Under the pieces are notes generated by a model. The model saw only the letters and a program-made list of their open reading frames with translations. It was not told the DNA's origin and made no database searches. Made by a program: the position numbers and the translations under genes. Shown piece by piece: positions 36,160 to 46,812 of a DNA stretch of 64,000 bases. This DNA is from Tetrapyrgos nigripes (taxonomy: Eukaryota; Basidiomycota; Agaricomycetes; Agaricales; Campanellaceae). Positions within the stretch are counted from its first letter, which is position 1. Each line of letters opens with the position of its first letter. The DNA is taken from NCBI GenBank assembly GCA_013368315.1, contig JAACJM010000007.1:1054001-1118000 (forward strand), written 5' to 3'.

Positions 36160-39100
36160 TCTATTCCCTCATATACTAAACCCGAACTTTCCATTTCTTT
36201 TCCGTCGCTTTTGGATTCTGGTTCTTCAGATTGTTTTATCAACTCTACATACGTTTCCGAACATTCCCTACCTACCTTTTCCATTCCTCCCGTTCATCTA
36301 CGCTTACTTGATGGTTCCGTACCCTGCACCCTGAATAAAGTATGCCGTTTTTCCATTTACTTTCCGAAGGGGGAACGAATTCCTCTTGACTTTTATGTCA
36401 CTAATCTCGACTCAACTTGTAAGGGAGTCCTCAGATATAGTTTCCTTTCCCGCTACAACCCGTCGGTTGACTGGGTAAAAGGAAACATCGATTTCCGTGA
36501 CCCCGAACTGGTTGCTGTCACCCCGAGCTCTGAACCCTGTGTGTTGCCCTCTGAGGCTGACCTGGGTTCTCCGGTTTCCACACCGCTTCCGGCTGCAACG
36601 CCACCCATTCGTTCTAAATCATCATGGCCGTACGAACCCATCTATTCCCATCCCTCTGTCTCGCAAATGGCGTCTTCCGTTGATGACACCCACATTAGTA
36701 TCATTGGAGCAGCAGCTTTCCTTCGCTGTTGCAAACAGGATCAGCTTGAACCAATGGCGCTCCGGTTAACCCCAGATGCTGAGGTTCATGCGAAAGCCTC
36801 AAATTCGGAAACCCCACCTTCTCCAAAGGCTCCTGAATACTTAGCTGACTATTCCGATGTGTTTGACGAAGGACTTTCAGATAAACTGGCTCTGCATCGT
36901 CCCTACGACCTCAAGATTGATCTTGTCGAGGGCGCGGCTCCGCCGATTGCCTGGATTTATCCGGTATCCGACAGGGAATTAGGAGAATTACAGAAATTTA
37001 TTGACAAACATCTGACTATAGGTTTTATCAAACCTTCATCCTCACCCTTCGCGGCTCCGGTCCTCTTTGTGAAGAAGAAAAGCGGAGAGCTTCGGCTTTG
37101 CGTTGACTTCCGTGGCCTCAATGCCATCATGAAGAAGGATAGGTATCCGCTTCCGCTTATTTCCGAGCTTTTAGACACTCCCCGGCGCGCAAAAATCTAT
37201 ACCAAGTTGGATCTCCGTCACGCTTACCACCTGGTCCGCATCGCCGAAGGGGATGAATGGAAAACCGCTTTCCGGACCCGCTACGGATCCTTCAAATGGA
37301 AAGTGATGCCTTTTGGTCTCAGTAATGCTCCCGCCGCTTTTCAGCGATTTATCAACAACATCCTCAAGGATCTCCTCAACATCACTGTCATCGTCTATCT
37401 CGACGACGTCCTGATCTATTCCGACAATGAGGAGGATCATCAGAAACATGTTCGCGAAGTATTCCGTCGGCTCCGAGAGCACGGACTCTTCGTCAATCCC
37501 GAAAAATGCTTCTTTTCCGTTGATACAGTGGAGTATCTAGGCTACATTCTCTCCCCTGAAGGGTTAACGATGGATCCTTCTAAAATCCGAACTATCCTGG
37601 AATGGCCCGTTCCTCGGAAGGTCCGGGATATACAATCTTTCCTAGGCTTCTGTAATTTTTACAGACGCTTCATCTTCAATTATTTGGATATCGTCGTACC
37701 CCTAACCCGTCTCACCCGAAAAGCTATCCAGTGGAAATGGACGCAGGCATGCCAGGAATCTTTCGATTACCTTAAGCACGCTTTTACTTCCGCTCCGATC
37801 CTTGGTCATTGGGTTCCGAACCAGAAGATCATCGTCGAAACCGACGCTTCTGATTACGCTATCGCCGCAATCCTCTCTCTCCAGTACGATTCCGGAGAGA
37901 TTCATCCCATCGCATTCCATTCACGCACCTTACAATCCGCCAAACTCAATTACGACGTTCACGATAAGGAATTGCTTGCCATTTTTGAAGCATTCCGAAT
38001 CTGGCGACACTACTTGGAAGGCTCCAGATCCCCTATCGATGTCATTACCGATCACAAAAATTTGGAATATTTTTCGACCACCAAAATTCTAACACAACGA
38101 CAAGTCCGATGGTCCGAGTATCTTTCCGCTTTCAATCTCATTATCCGGTTCCGACTGGGTAAACTAGGTGCAAAACTAGACTCACTCACTAGACGATGGG
38201 ACGTCTACCCAAAAGAGGGGGATAGTGACTACGCCAAGGTTAATCCGCAGAATTTCCGCCCAGTCTTCACCCAAGAACAGCTTTTTGAATTGCTCCGAGC
38301 CTCTTTCCTCGAAGGACCCGCACTCCATGCATCCATTATCATGGATATCGAGAAACTCCATTCCACAATCCGAGAATCCTACGCTTCCAATCCGGAATCA
38401 CAAGCCGGTCTCAAACTAGCTAAGGATTCCTCATCATCCCGATGGAAACTCGATGAATCCGGGTTACTATGCTTGGACAATAGGATTTTCGTTCCTGGTG
38501 CTTCCAACCTTAGACTTCAAATTTTGCGACAGCACCACGACCATTCCCTAGCAGGACACTTCGGACAAAACCGGACGCTTGACCTTATCCGACGCCACTA
38601 TACCTGGCCAAAGGTCCGAGAATTCGTTCAGGATTATGTCGCTTCCTGTACGGTTTGTGGTCGCAACAAGCCTCATCGACATCGTCCTTATGGTCTCTTA
38701 AAACCACTTCCTGTACCGGTCCGTCCGTGGGATTCGATTTCCATGGATTTTATTGAACAACTACCGGATTCCAACGGATACACAGCAATCCTGGTAATTG
38801 TGGACCACGCATCCAAACAGGGAATCTTCATTCCAACTCATGATACCATTACATCGGAACAGCTCGCGGAATTATTTGTTCTTCATGTTTTTTCTAAGCA
38901 TGGTGTTCCTAACCATGTCACTTCCGACCGCGGTTCCGAATTCGTTTCCCATTTTTTCCAATCCTTAGGAAAAGCTTTGAACATGGAACTTCACTTCACT
39001 TCGGGTTATCACCCGGAAGCCGACGGACAAACCGAGTGCACCAATCAGACACTCGAGCAGTACATCCGGATCTATTGTTCTTACCAACAGGATAATTGGT

Positions 39101-39825
39101 CTTCCCTACTTCCCATCGCTGAGTTCGCTTACAACAACGCTCCGAATGCTTCCACCGGAATCACACCCTTCTTCACAAATAAAGGGTTTCACCCAAACTT
39201 AACGGTTCATCCCGACTACAATCTCGCTTCCGAGCGCGCCTGACATTTCGTTGTCAATCTCGAGGAACTTCATGGTTTCCTTCAGGATGAGATTCGGGAA
39301 GCTCAGAAACGTTACAAGGTACAGGCCGACAAATGCCGTCTGGATTTACCAGAGATCCCCATCGGTTCCGAGGTTTTTGTGTCTGCCAAACACATAAAAA
39401 CTACAAGACCCACTCCGAAGTTCTCCGAGAAATTCCTTGGTTCATTCAAAGTTATCTCTCGTCCGAGCTCTCTTTCTTATGCCATAAAGCTCCCTGACTA
39501 TCTCCATGGGATCCACCCTGTTTTCCATGTGTCCCAACTAGAACCCGCTGTTCCCAACACGATTCCGAATCGTATTCCAGATCCGCCCGCTCCAGTCAAG
39601 ATTGAAGGTGAACTTGAATATGAAATCACTGAAATCTTAGACTCAAAAATCGATCGGCGCCATCAGAAATGTCCTCTACTATATTTGGTACAGTGGTCTG
39701 GTTACGAAGGCACCGACGAAGAATTTTCCTGGCTTCCCACGGATGAGCTTACAGCCAAAGAAGCTATAGACGAGTACCATCAAAAAAATCCGAACAAACC
39801 CGGTCCTCTTCCAATTTCATCTTAA
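36160..39825 (+). CDS. LTR-B pol (protease, RT, RNase H, integrase, chromodomain)
   Basis: A nearly intact polyprotein. Protease active site LLDSGSSD is at about 36209. Reverse transcriptase carries LRLCVDFRGLN and the YLDDVLIY catalytic motif near 37400. RNase H carries ETDASDYA near 37840. Integrase has the H2C2 region (HHDHSLAGHFGQ...CTVC) near 38535-38660, then SMDFIEQL, TSDRGSEF and the catalytic Glu in EADGQTE. A TGA at 39241-39243 breaks the frame just after integrase, and the same frame continues to 39825 with the IHPVFHVSQL block and a chromodomain (YLVQWSGYEGTDEEFSW). The frame reads upstream of 36160 as far as a TGA near 36076. Family and order are those of Ty3 chromoviruses. Confidence 0.9.
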
Positions 39826-40053
39826 TCCTTATCTTTCTGACGTTTTCCGTCCCTTCCAGCGCTCTTCACTAATTTCGAATTATTCTATTTTTTTCTCATT
39901 GTTTCCTTTTACTCCGATCGCATCTTAACTTCACTCAAAATTTGTTCCAAGAAAGTTTTTGCCCATCCAGGTCCGGTCGAGTATCCATTACAAAAAAAAA
40001 TCTATATACAAATGTTCGTGTCCATCGTGTCCAGCGCGCATCCATCCCTTTCC

Positions 40054-41073
40054 TCAATCTTCCTCTACCACTGCCTTTGATCTCGGTTTCTTCCCCTTTC
40101 CCTTCTTCTTCGGCTTTCCGAGCGATTCCGGCATGTCCAACAATCTTGCCTCCATTCCTGTCCATTCCTCATCCTCCATTCTGGGAAGCATGATATCCGA
40201 CGCTGCTGCAATTGCCTCTATCACATTCCCCATATGGATGAGGCGACGGAGTTGGGCCAACTGTATGGCACAAAGGGTTGAGACATCGGGAATGACGGCC
40301 TTCCAACCGGTGAAACTACACCCCACGCGTGATGCCGCGCAGGACTCGCAAGCACGTTTCCCATCGCCTTGGGACGTGCACTCCAAACCGAGCCGGGTAC
40401 ACCGGGAACACCGCTACACAAAATCAAGGTCAAAATCCGAAGGTAGAAAAATGGAAAAGCAAACGTACCTCAGCATATGCCTCTCCCTTCTCCACCTCAA
40501 CCTCTTCCTCGCTCTCCGAGTCTTCATCCCCAGATCCCTCGTCCCTATGTCGCCTCCGAGCTGCACGAGGACTACTCGGTCCGGGATTCGCTTTCCTCTT
40601 TCCTCTCGCCTTTTCTGACGGGCCCGCATCAGAATGCTCCACTTCCATCTCCATGCCCCGTTCCGTCTGTTCCTTCTCCTTCCTTACCCATTCCTCCAGC
40701 CACTCCCTCTCCTCAGCCTCCAATTCCTCCTTCTTCACCTTTTCCGCATCTTTCCACTGCTCCAACCACAACTCCATCAACTCCTCTGCAGCCTCGTATT
40801 CCTCCATCAGAGCTTCATGTGCTTGTCGAGCTAAAGCCGATTCCGTTAGCATCCGTGGAAAACCCAATTCAAAACAGGTCACGCACCATTTTTATTTTCC
40901 TGACGGACCCGATGCTTTTCCATCACCCTCATACCATCATCGATCACTTTCTCCACCAAAGGTTCAGGATGCACAGGAGCCGGAGGTTTTGCGTTGGACA
41001 TTGTCCATTCAGTCATATACTCCGTCAGGAGCATGGAGACGTCAAGGGGAACGTAGGAGGTAGTGGAAGACAT
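40054..41073 (-). CDS. Antisense spliced gene inside LTR-B: coiled-coil protein with Zn(II)2Cys6 motif
   Basis: Three exons on the minus strand, 41073-40887, 40830-40469 and 40413-40054, with introns of 56 and 55 nt (GTGCGT...TTTAG and GTACGT...TGTAG). They sum to 909 nt, or 302 residues, with no stop. Residues 1-60 begin MSSTTSYVPLDVSMLL. Residues about 63-125 are a charged helical region likely to form a coiled coil. A Lys/Arg-rich stretch (KARGKRKANPG, AARRRHR) and an acidic patch follow. The third exon opens with Cys residues spaced C-x2-C-x6-C-x9-C-x2-C-x6-C, the exact pattern of fungal binuclear zinc clusters, and the tail is basic (KKKGKGKKPRSK). It lies tail to tail with pol and transcribes away from the 3' LTR. 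A DNA-binding or regulatory role is inferred from the motif. The cluster sits in the middle to C-terminal part, not at the N-terminus as in most Zn2Cys6 factors. Confidence 0.75.
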
Positions 41074-41350
41074 CGATAACGGTGAAGTTGGTTTTGCTCT
41101 GCTTCCGAGGACTTCTCCCTTTTATACGTTTTCAAATACGCGCACGGACCATCCTTATTGTTTCCTGTTCATTTCGTTACCAATTACTTAATTTAGAAAC
41201 CATTCACAATCCCGATCGTTTCCATTCGTTTCCAATTCCATTGTTCATTTTCCGGGGTCCACCCCTTTTCTATTTTTTCTTCTATTATCTTTTCAACTTC
41301 ATTCCGACAGATTACTATTCGTTTCCATGCCTCTCGAGGGCTCAAGGCCT

Positions 41351-41363
41351 AAGAGGGGGATAC
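41351..41363 (+). other. LTR-B polypurine tract
   Basis: AAGAGGGGGATAC immediately before the 3' LTR. Confidence 0.75.
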
Positions 41364-41985
41364 TGTAATATCTATGCTTCCGTACATCCTTCCGATCATA
41401 TCCGATCCTTTTCCGAACTTCTTTTTCTTTTATTTCGAACTTCATTCCCTTTCATCCCGAACACTTTCCGATCATTCATTTCTGATTCATATCCGAGCTC
41501 CACTATTAATCTCCACAAATGGATCCCATCTGGGAACCCGTGATTCATTTCAGATAACTACCGGATAGCTCGTATCTAATCTCCAAAACTTACTCCACTT
41601 CATCTCCAATCCGTTCCACTTTGTTTCCACTTCGTTCCACAGTACTCCATCCATCTCCAATAGCATCATGTGCTTTTCCTTTAATTCCGAACCATCCCTA
41701 TCTTACTCCTCTTCATTCCAATAGTTTCCGAAGTAGTACTTAAGCTAGCAACTTTGTAGTAGATAGCTTAAGTCTAAAATCGAATTAGCTGGTCTCCTAA
41801 CTTCATCCGACTTCAGACAACATAGTACCGTTCTAACGGATTTCATTCCGTGTCTTCCTTATACCTCGATCTCAGAGACTACCGGTTCCGCCCGGATTCG
41901 TCTTTATCTTTTCCCAAAACCCCCAATAAGACTTCCGCTCGGGTCCGACGTGTTTCCTAACGCTAGGATCCGCCCGGACTTAACA
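41364..41985 (+). repeat. LTR-B 3' LTR
   Basis: 622 bp, partner of 33859-34480, followed by the CTTAA duplication. Confidence 0.9.
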
Positions 41986-41990
41986 CTTAA

Positions 41991-42376
41991 GTACTACTTC
42001 GGAAACTATCGGAATGAAGAGGAGTAAGATAGGGATGGTTCAGAAATAAAGGAAAAGCACATGGTGCTATTGGAGATGGATGGAGTACTGTGGAACAAAG
42101 TGGAAACAAAGTGGAAACAAAGTGGAACGGATTGGAGATGAAGTGGAGTAAGTTTGGAGATTAGATACGAGCTGTCCGGTAGTTATCCGAAATGAATCAC
42201 GGGCTCCCGGATGGGATCCGTTGTGGAGATTAATAGTGGAGCTCGGATATGAAATCGGAAATGAATGATCGGAACATGTTCGGGATGGAAGGGAATGAAG
42301 TTTGAAATAAAAGAAAGAGAAATTCGGAAAAGAATCGGATGCGATCGGAAAGATGTACGGGAGCATAGATATTACA
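41991..42376 (-). mobile_element. Inverted solo LTR-B, right part
   Basis: The reverse complement of the first half of LTR-B, ending ATATTACA at 42376 and followed by GTTCA (42377-42381). It has one extra copy of an 11-base GTGGAAACAAA unit, so the solo LTR is about 632 bp. Confidence 0.85.
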
Positions 42377-42563
42377 GTTCACTTCGTCTCCACTCCGCTC
42401 CTAGTACAGTGCAGTGTCGAGCCCAGTCAGCTACTCATACGCTACTCGTCTCCATTATCTTTCTACATCATTCTCTCTCTCTCTCATCTCATTGTAACTT
42501 GCCAATCTATCTTGTTCATCATGTGACTTGGGTGGTTATTGCTAAGTGACAACACTCTTGACA
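42377..42563 (+). repeat. LTR-A 3' LTR, second part
   Basis: Continues the LTR broken at 33612. It ends CTTGACA at 42563 and is followed by CTGAG, the LTR-A target-site duplication. Confidence 0.9.
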
Positions 42564-43903
42564 CTGAGAAGGACAGCCAAAAGGATGCACTTGCATGGGC
42601 TCTCGTGCATGGGATGTTGGATCCAAAGAACTTTAAGACAATCTTTGGTCAGGAGAAGGGAGAGGTATGTATCTTGACTCCTTTCATCATGTTTAACTAC
42701 TCAAATTTGGGGCAGAACACCACCAAGGAACCAAAGATTACTGCCTACCGACGCATTGCTGTTGACATTGTTCCTGAGGCAGCAGCTGTTGCTCTGCAGG
42801 AAGCTGGAAGTAGGTGTAAGGGAAAGGGAGACCAGTAAGTCACTTTTCCAATCTTTCATCTATGCCAAAATATATGTACATTACATCCTAGGCTCATCAA
42901 GGAGTACCAAAAGCATGTCAAACGTCTTTGGGGAACAGGGGAGGGTATCCATGAGTCTGATGTATCTGAAGGCTTCAATGTGTTTGTCATAGACTTCATT
43001 GGACCTGAAGGACCTGTTGAAGGGGTCACTGTACCAGAAATCATGAACCTCTGGCATGAGTAGATCACATTTATATCATTTTTCAAGTAAATAATCAACC
43101 TTTCATCAGAGGAGATAACCATTGAATTCCCTTTCTTCCCTACAATGCATTGTAGACTCGCACAGCGTCCAAACATGGTCCCGCCCTCTGTGACTACAGG
43201 TGTAGGTCGTGCTGGCCAGGTTGTTATGGTTCTGCAGATGTCTGGAGACGCAACAGAAGATGATACCTCTGGTATTCAATCTGAAACATCTGCCCATGCT
43301 TCTGCTGATCCAAGTGACTCAAACCCAACCACTGTGAATACACCTGTTGTTCCACAGGCCAGTGATACTGCGAGTGTTCCTCGTACACCTTTGAGGGGTG
43401 TTCAGGCACCCAAGCAGACTCCTGCTAAACCATCTTCTTTTGGCATAGACTCTGCAATTGCCAATGCCAAGTCAGCAATCAAGCAGAAGAGTGCTGCCAA
43501 GAAGCGTGGACTAGAGGAGGTGTTGGGTGATTACATGGAGTAAGTGAATACCTTTGGATATGTATAGCTTCAAAGTCTGATTTGAATTCTCAGGAAGCAA
43601 ACGGAGCATAACCGCAATCATCAGAAGCTAGCTGATGATCATGCTAATCGTCAGCTTGCTATGTCTGAACGACAGCAGGTTATGCAGTTGTTTCAGTCTG
43701 GTTTGTATACCAAGGAAGAAGCTCAAGACAAGCTCTGAGCTATTGACCTTGGTTCTCAATCTGGTGCCACATCTTCTCGTTCTGACACTCCTGCTCCTGA
43801 GCTGCCCACCAGTCCTGTGCATGGCTCCTCTCCCTTTTTTGATAACATCGAGCAGAGCACTGCAATGTGCAGGAGTTATTCTGGTCCCATGGATGATGCT
43901 TAA
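42564..43903 (+). pseudogene. Harbinger accessory (DNA-binding-like) gene, 3' part
   Basis: Continues the frame begun at 25334. Introns 42667-42717 and about 42836-42890 join segments encoding a helical, basic domain (ALAWALVHGMLDP, LIKEYQKHVKRLW, GFNVFVIDFIGPEG). The join around 43060-43115 is unclear because no phase-matching donor is visible. A long Ser/Thr/Pro-rich segment and a C-terminal helix (HQKLADDHANRQLAMSERQQ) follow after an intron at about 43540-43592. A TGA at 43736-43738 interrupts a frame that otherwise continues to a TAA at 43901. Fungal Harbingers usually carry a second gene of the Myb/SANT-like or NAM-associated type, and this is probably that gene. The domain is not certain. 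Confidence 0.6.
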
Positions 43904-43989
43904 TTGACCTTATATACACTCTTTTACAAAGTCATCCGTAACACTTGTTATATACTTTATAGCTGTTTAATAAACATTGTTTGTGTTGG

Positions 43990-45297
43990 TTACATGCTGT
44001 AGTGGGCTAAAAGCTCTGCAATCAACTGGTTCCGCTTTTTCTTTCCCTCATTCTCTGCATAGTTTCCATCTTCATCTTCATTCACCCCATCCACCTCCTC
44101 CTCTTGTGAATCTGTGTATGTGCTAGCAAAGTGCTGTCCCAATTCAGCTCCCTCCACATCAATGCAGAGGTTGTGCAGAATAATAGCAATGTCGATCCAA
44201 CACCCAGCCTCATAATGATCCTTGGGGCTGTTAATTTTGACACGGAGACCACGTAGACATTGGAATCGACCTTTGAGAACACCCATACAATGCTCTGAAC
44301 GCACACGGATTTGAGAAACCAGTTGATCAAAGAGCATGTTTTCTGGACGAAGTGCAGCAGGTTTACGATGGACAGGAATCATTCGATTCGTGAGACTGTA
44401 TGCTGAGTCAGTCCATGCAAACTCGTCTCCTTTGAAGAGAAAGTCAGGATCCTTGAAAGCACATGTATGCTTGAAAGCTGCAGTATCATGCACAGAACCA
44501 GTATATCCATGAGAGTAATCCACAACTCGGAGATTTGATGGAGCATTTCCAATCTATGCAAATAATCATTGTTATTTATCATAACAGTCTGTGATGAAAA
44601 TAAAACATACCTGTACATTTAATCCATATGTTGACTTGTGTGTATAATATCCAGACCCGCCTCCCAATCCTGGTTTGGAATACAAAACCACAATGGTTCC
44701 ATCATACATGAGATACCCTTCCCTCCACAGACCTCCTATTCCAATCTCCTTCTCCACCCAGTCCTTCTCCACCTCCTTCTCTGCCTCTGTCAAAGGCCTG
44801 ACAAATTTGTCATGAAGAGACTCGATAGCAGTAAAGCACCTGTTTGTGTAGAGAAGGACTGCTCCTTCAGAAATACCTGCCTCTCTCGCAATGTCAATCG
44901 CTGAAGCTCCATTCCCATATCGGCCCATCCGAAAGAGAGTCACTGCCAGCTGGAAATCCACGGGAGCCTGGGGAATATTTGAATTATTCGAAAAGACAGG
45001 ATGGTCTTTGATTAAAGTCAGAAGCGAGACACGAAGCATCTGAACAAAGCGATGATGATGCTCTGGGGTCAAAGCATACTCCCACGCTAGATGAAGACTC
45101 CCCGACTTTGGAACTTCAGTGCGAGGACGTAGGTAACGGGTCTCCCGAAGAGCCTGTAGAACAGTGAGATCAAAAACAAAGTTTTCAAGAGTTTCATTTG
45201 GATCTTCGGGGATATCAGGGTCCTTTAGAATCTCCTGGAGAGCCATATGAAGCATATACTTTGTTCTGAGGTCTTCCCAAAGGGACTTGTCAGACAT
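43990..45297 (-). CDS. Harbinger transposase (DDE_Tnp_4)
   Basis: Two exons, 45297-44611 and 44553-43990, with a 57-nt intron, total 1251 nt or 416 residues without a stop. The N-terminal part has a helix-turn-helix-like region (RMGRYGNGASAIDIAREAG, IS.GAV). The catalytic triad is visible: Asp in LMYDGTIVVL, Asp in SVHDTAAF and Glu in VRSEHCMGVLKGRF, followed by the HNLCID helix. The acidic Asp/Glu-rich C-terminus is normal for the family. The ATG at 45297 is chosen because the frame upstream runs into the terminal inverted repeat. The gene looks functional even though the transposon is filled with other elements. Confidence 0.85.
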
Positions 45298-45350
45298 GAT
45301 GGCGGGAAAAACAAGTGGAAATGCCTCAAACAATGTATTTATGCTGTATC

Positions 45351-45491
45351 TACGGTACACAATGCTTAGGGGCTCCGGCCATGCGAGAATGATGTCATAA
45401 ACCCAATTGGGTTTGTTTGGCATCAGGCACCGCCTTGCGCAGGGCAACGCCGTTATGGATAACGGCGTTATGGCCTACTTTGAATGGGCCT
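45351..45491 (-). repeat. Harbinger right terminal inverted repeat
   Basis: Partner of 25107-25247; followed by the AAT duplication at 45492-45494. Confidence 0.9.
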
Positions 45492-46230
45492 AATATCCTT
45501 CCATATCCCATCTCCCAATTAATAAATCTACAACTTGTCAACGGCTCACGCTCCTCCTTACATAATCTTTGCCATCCTACAATTCAACGGCCCCGAATCC
45601 TCTCCCGTTGGACCAGTTTCGTAAAATGGCGCAGGATACAAAGCTGCAATAGCCTTCCAACAGATTTGTGCGGGAAGGTGTGACTGAAATCTTAACCGTG
45701 AAGGCCTATGATGGAGCATTCCCAAGCGGCCAAAGCATTCCTTCAAATAGAGCATTATCCAATGCCGTTCGGTTGATATCCGCTTATACCCCTCGCAACC
45801 CGGTATCATTGAAAACAGGTTGACCCAATTCCGAGCGATTCGGAGTGCTACATTGCGCACTTCAGAGATGATACGGTGGCTAAAGACGACGCGCGCGCAA
45901 GGGCAGCATTTATGCGAAGGACGGCTTTGATCGGTTTGGAGGCGAGAACATTGGGATGACTCTAGATGGAAAACCGTGGAAGACAGTAGAGAAGAGGTCA
46001 CGCCAGATTGATGCGGACGTTGGCTGTAAAGACTCAAAGTTTGAAGATTGAGGGAATGAAACGGAAAAGACGCACCGAATAAGAAAAGAAACGAGAGATA
46101 AAGAAGCCAGCTACCGCGCCATGAGTATGGCTAGACTCGTAGGTCTACGACCTGTCCTTGTAGTAGACATTGCTTCATCGCCGTCGAGGGTGAGAGTAAG
46201 AAGAGACATGCTGGAAACTGTAGTACAGCC
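45492..46230 (-). pseudogene. Decayed GT69 copy, right half (exon 1)
   Basis: Bases 45492-45790 match 15345-15625 of the intact GT69 exon 1, and 46050-46225 match 16480-16680, including the start region. The middle of the exon (the counterpart of about 15650-16470) is mostly deleted, with only scattered matches. No long frame is left. The position next to the Harbinger end, in the same orientation as the left half, shows that one pseudogene was split by the transposon. Confidence 0.75.
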
Positions 46231-46812
46231 ACCTCAATCTTGCTGCCTACCGCGTCGACGCACGACGACTACCGTATCAACGAATGCTTTCATTGCGATT
46301 GCAGCATTCAAAATCAGAGGAAGCCTTACATATCTGACCAGTGCAAGCCTTATGCCCAATAACGCGTCGTTTCAAGTTCAATTGCGACCGCCACGTCGAC
46401 CAGAGCCGAAGTTGGCCCAAAGTACCTGTCTACCACAGCATTTTTTGTTCATCCCTCCTGTACCATTCTCCAAGGATTCTATACTAATAATTTGAACCAT
46501 GCACTCCGAAACAATTCGGATATGCTGAGCGATCCGCCAGCGCTCTGGCAACGAATTCCCTTTCTAATCATTTTCCTCATTGTAATTTGTAGTCCACTCA
46601 TGAATACTATCTGGATCTGAAGATAGTTTTCGCTGGAACGGGAACTGACTACTATACCTCAAAATATCCCGGGCTAGACCGCGGATTTCAGTGGGGCAAT
46701 CTGTACATCACTGTACGCATATATACTCGGGATACCTTTTTATTCGTCCTTCTCTGCACTGTCTCTCTCCTGCTTTTGAGAACTAATTCCTGTCCTAGTT
46801 GTGCAATTATCA
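46231..46812. other. Intergenic, P450 promoter side
   Basis: About 580 bases between the GT69 remnant and the P450 start. No gene or repeat is recognised. Confidence 0.4.

Larger units (their letters stand above)
33859..41985 (+). mobile_element. LTR-B, full-length Ty3-type chromoviral retrotransposon
   Basis: 8127 bp, flanked by CTTAA (33854-33858 and 41986-41990). Both LTRs are exactly 622 bp (TGTAATATC...GACTTAACA) and differ at about 14 sites, nearly all C/T or G/A and mostly at CpG. Internal order is gag, pol with chromodomain, then an antisense spliced gene (41073-40054), polypurine tract and 3' LTR. It inserted into a solo LTR of its own family lying in the opposite orientation. Only three coding defects are visible: a TGA in early gag, a frame change between gag and pol, and a TGA at 39241. 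Confidence 0.9.
25418..42563 (+). mobile_element. LTR-A, Ty3-type chromoviral LTR retrotransposon
   Basis: Flanked by the 5-bp duplication CTGAG (25413-25417 and 42564-42568). The 440-bp LTR begins TGTCAC and ends TTGACA. The 3' LTR is split into 33355-33612 and 42377-42563 by later LTR-B insertions. The two LTRs differ at about seven positions, nearly all C/T or G/A. Internal order is gag, protease, reverse transcriptase, RNase H, integrase, chromodomain, an extra ORF, then a polypurine tract. All coding parts contain stops, so the copy is dead. The primer-binding site after 25857 (CTTGAACAGACTC) does not match a tRNA end I know. Confidence 0.9.
25107..45491. mobile_element. PIF/Harbinger transposon carrying nested LTR elements
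   Basis: The ends are 141-bp inverted repeats (25107-25247 and 45351-45491) starting AGGCCCATTCAAAG, with three mismatches. They are flanked by AAT at 25104-25106 and 45492-45494, and the intact GT69 gene has AAT only once at the matching place, which confirms the duplication. Two convergent genes lie inside: a DDE_Tnp_4 transposase (45297-43990, -) and an accessory gene (25334 to 43903, +) that is split by 17.1 kb of LTR retrotransposons. Without the nested insertions the element would be about 3.2 kb, a normal Harbinger size. Confidence 0.85.

Noticed and set aside
40477..41079. Plus-strand open frame (200 residues) opposite the Zn2Cys6 gene
   Set aside because: Low-complexity Pro/Ser composition, the shadow of an acidic, Lys-rich minus-strand coding exon. 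The minus strand has splice signals and a motif.
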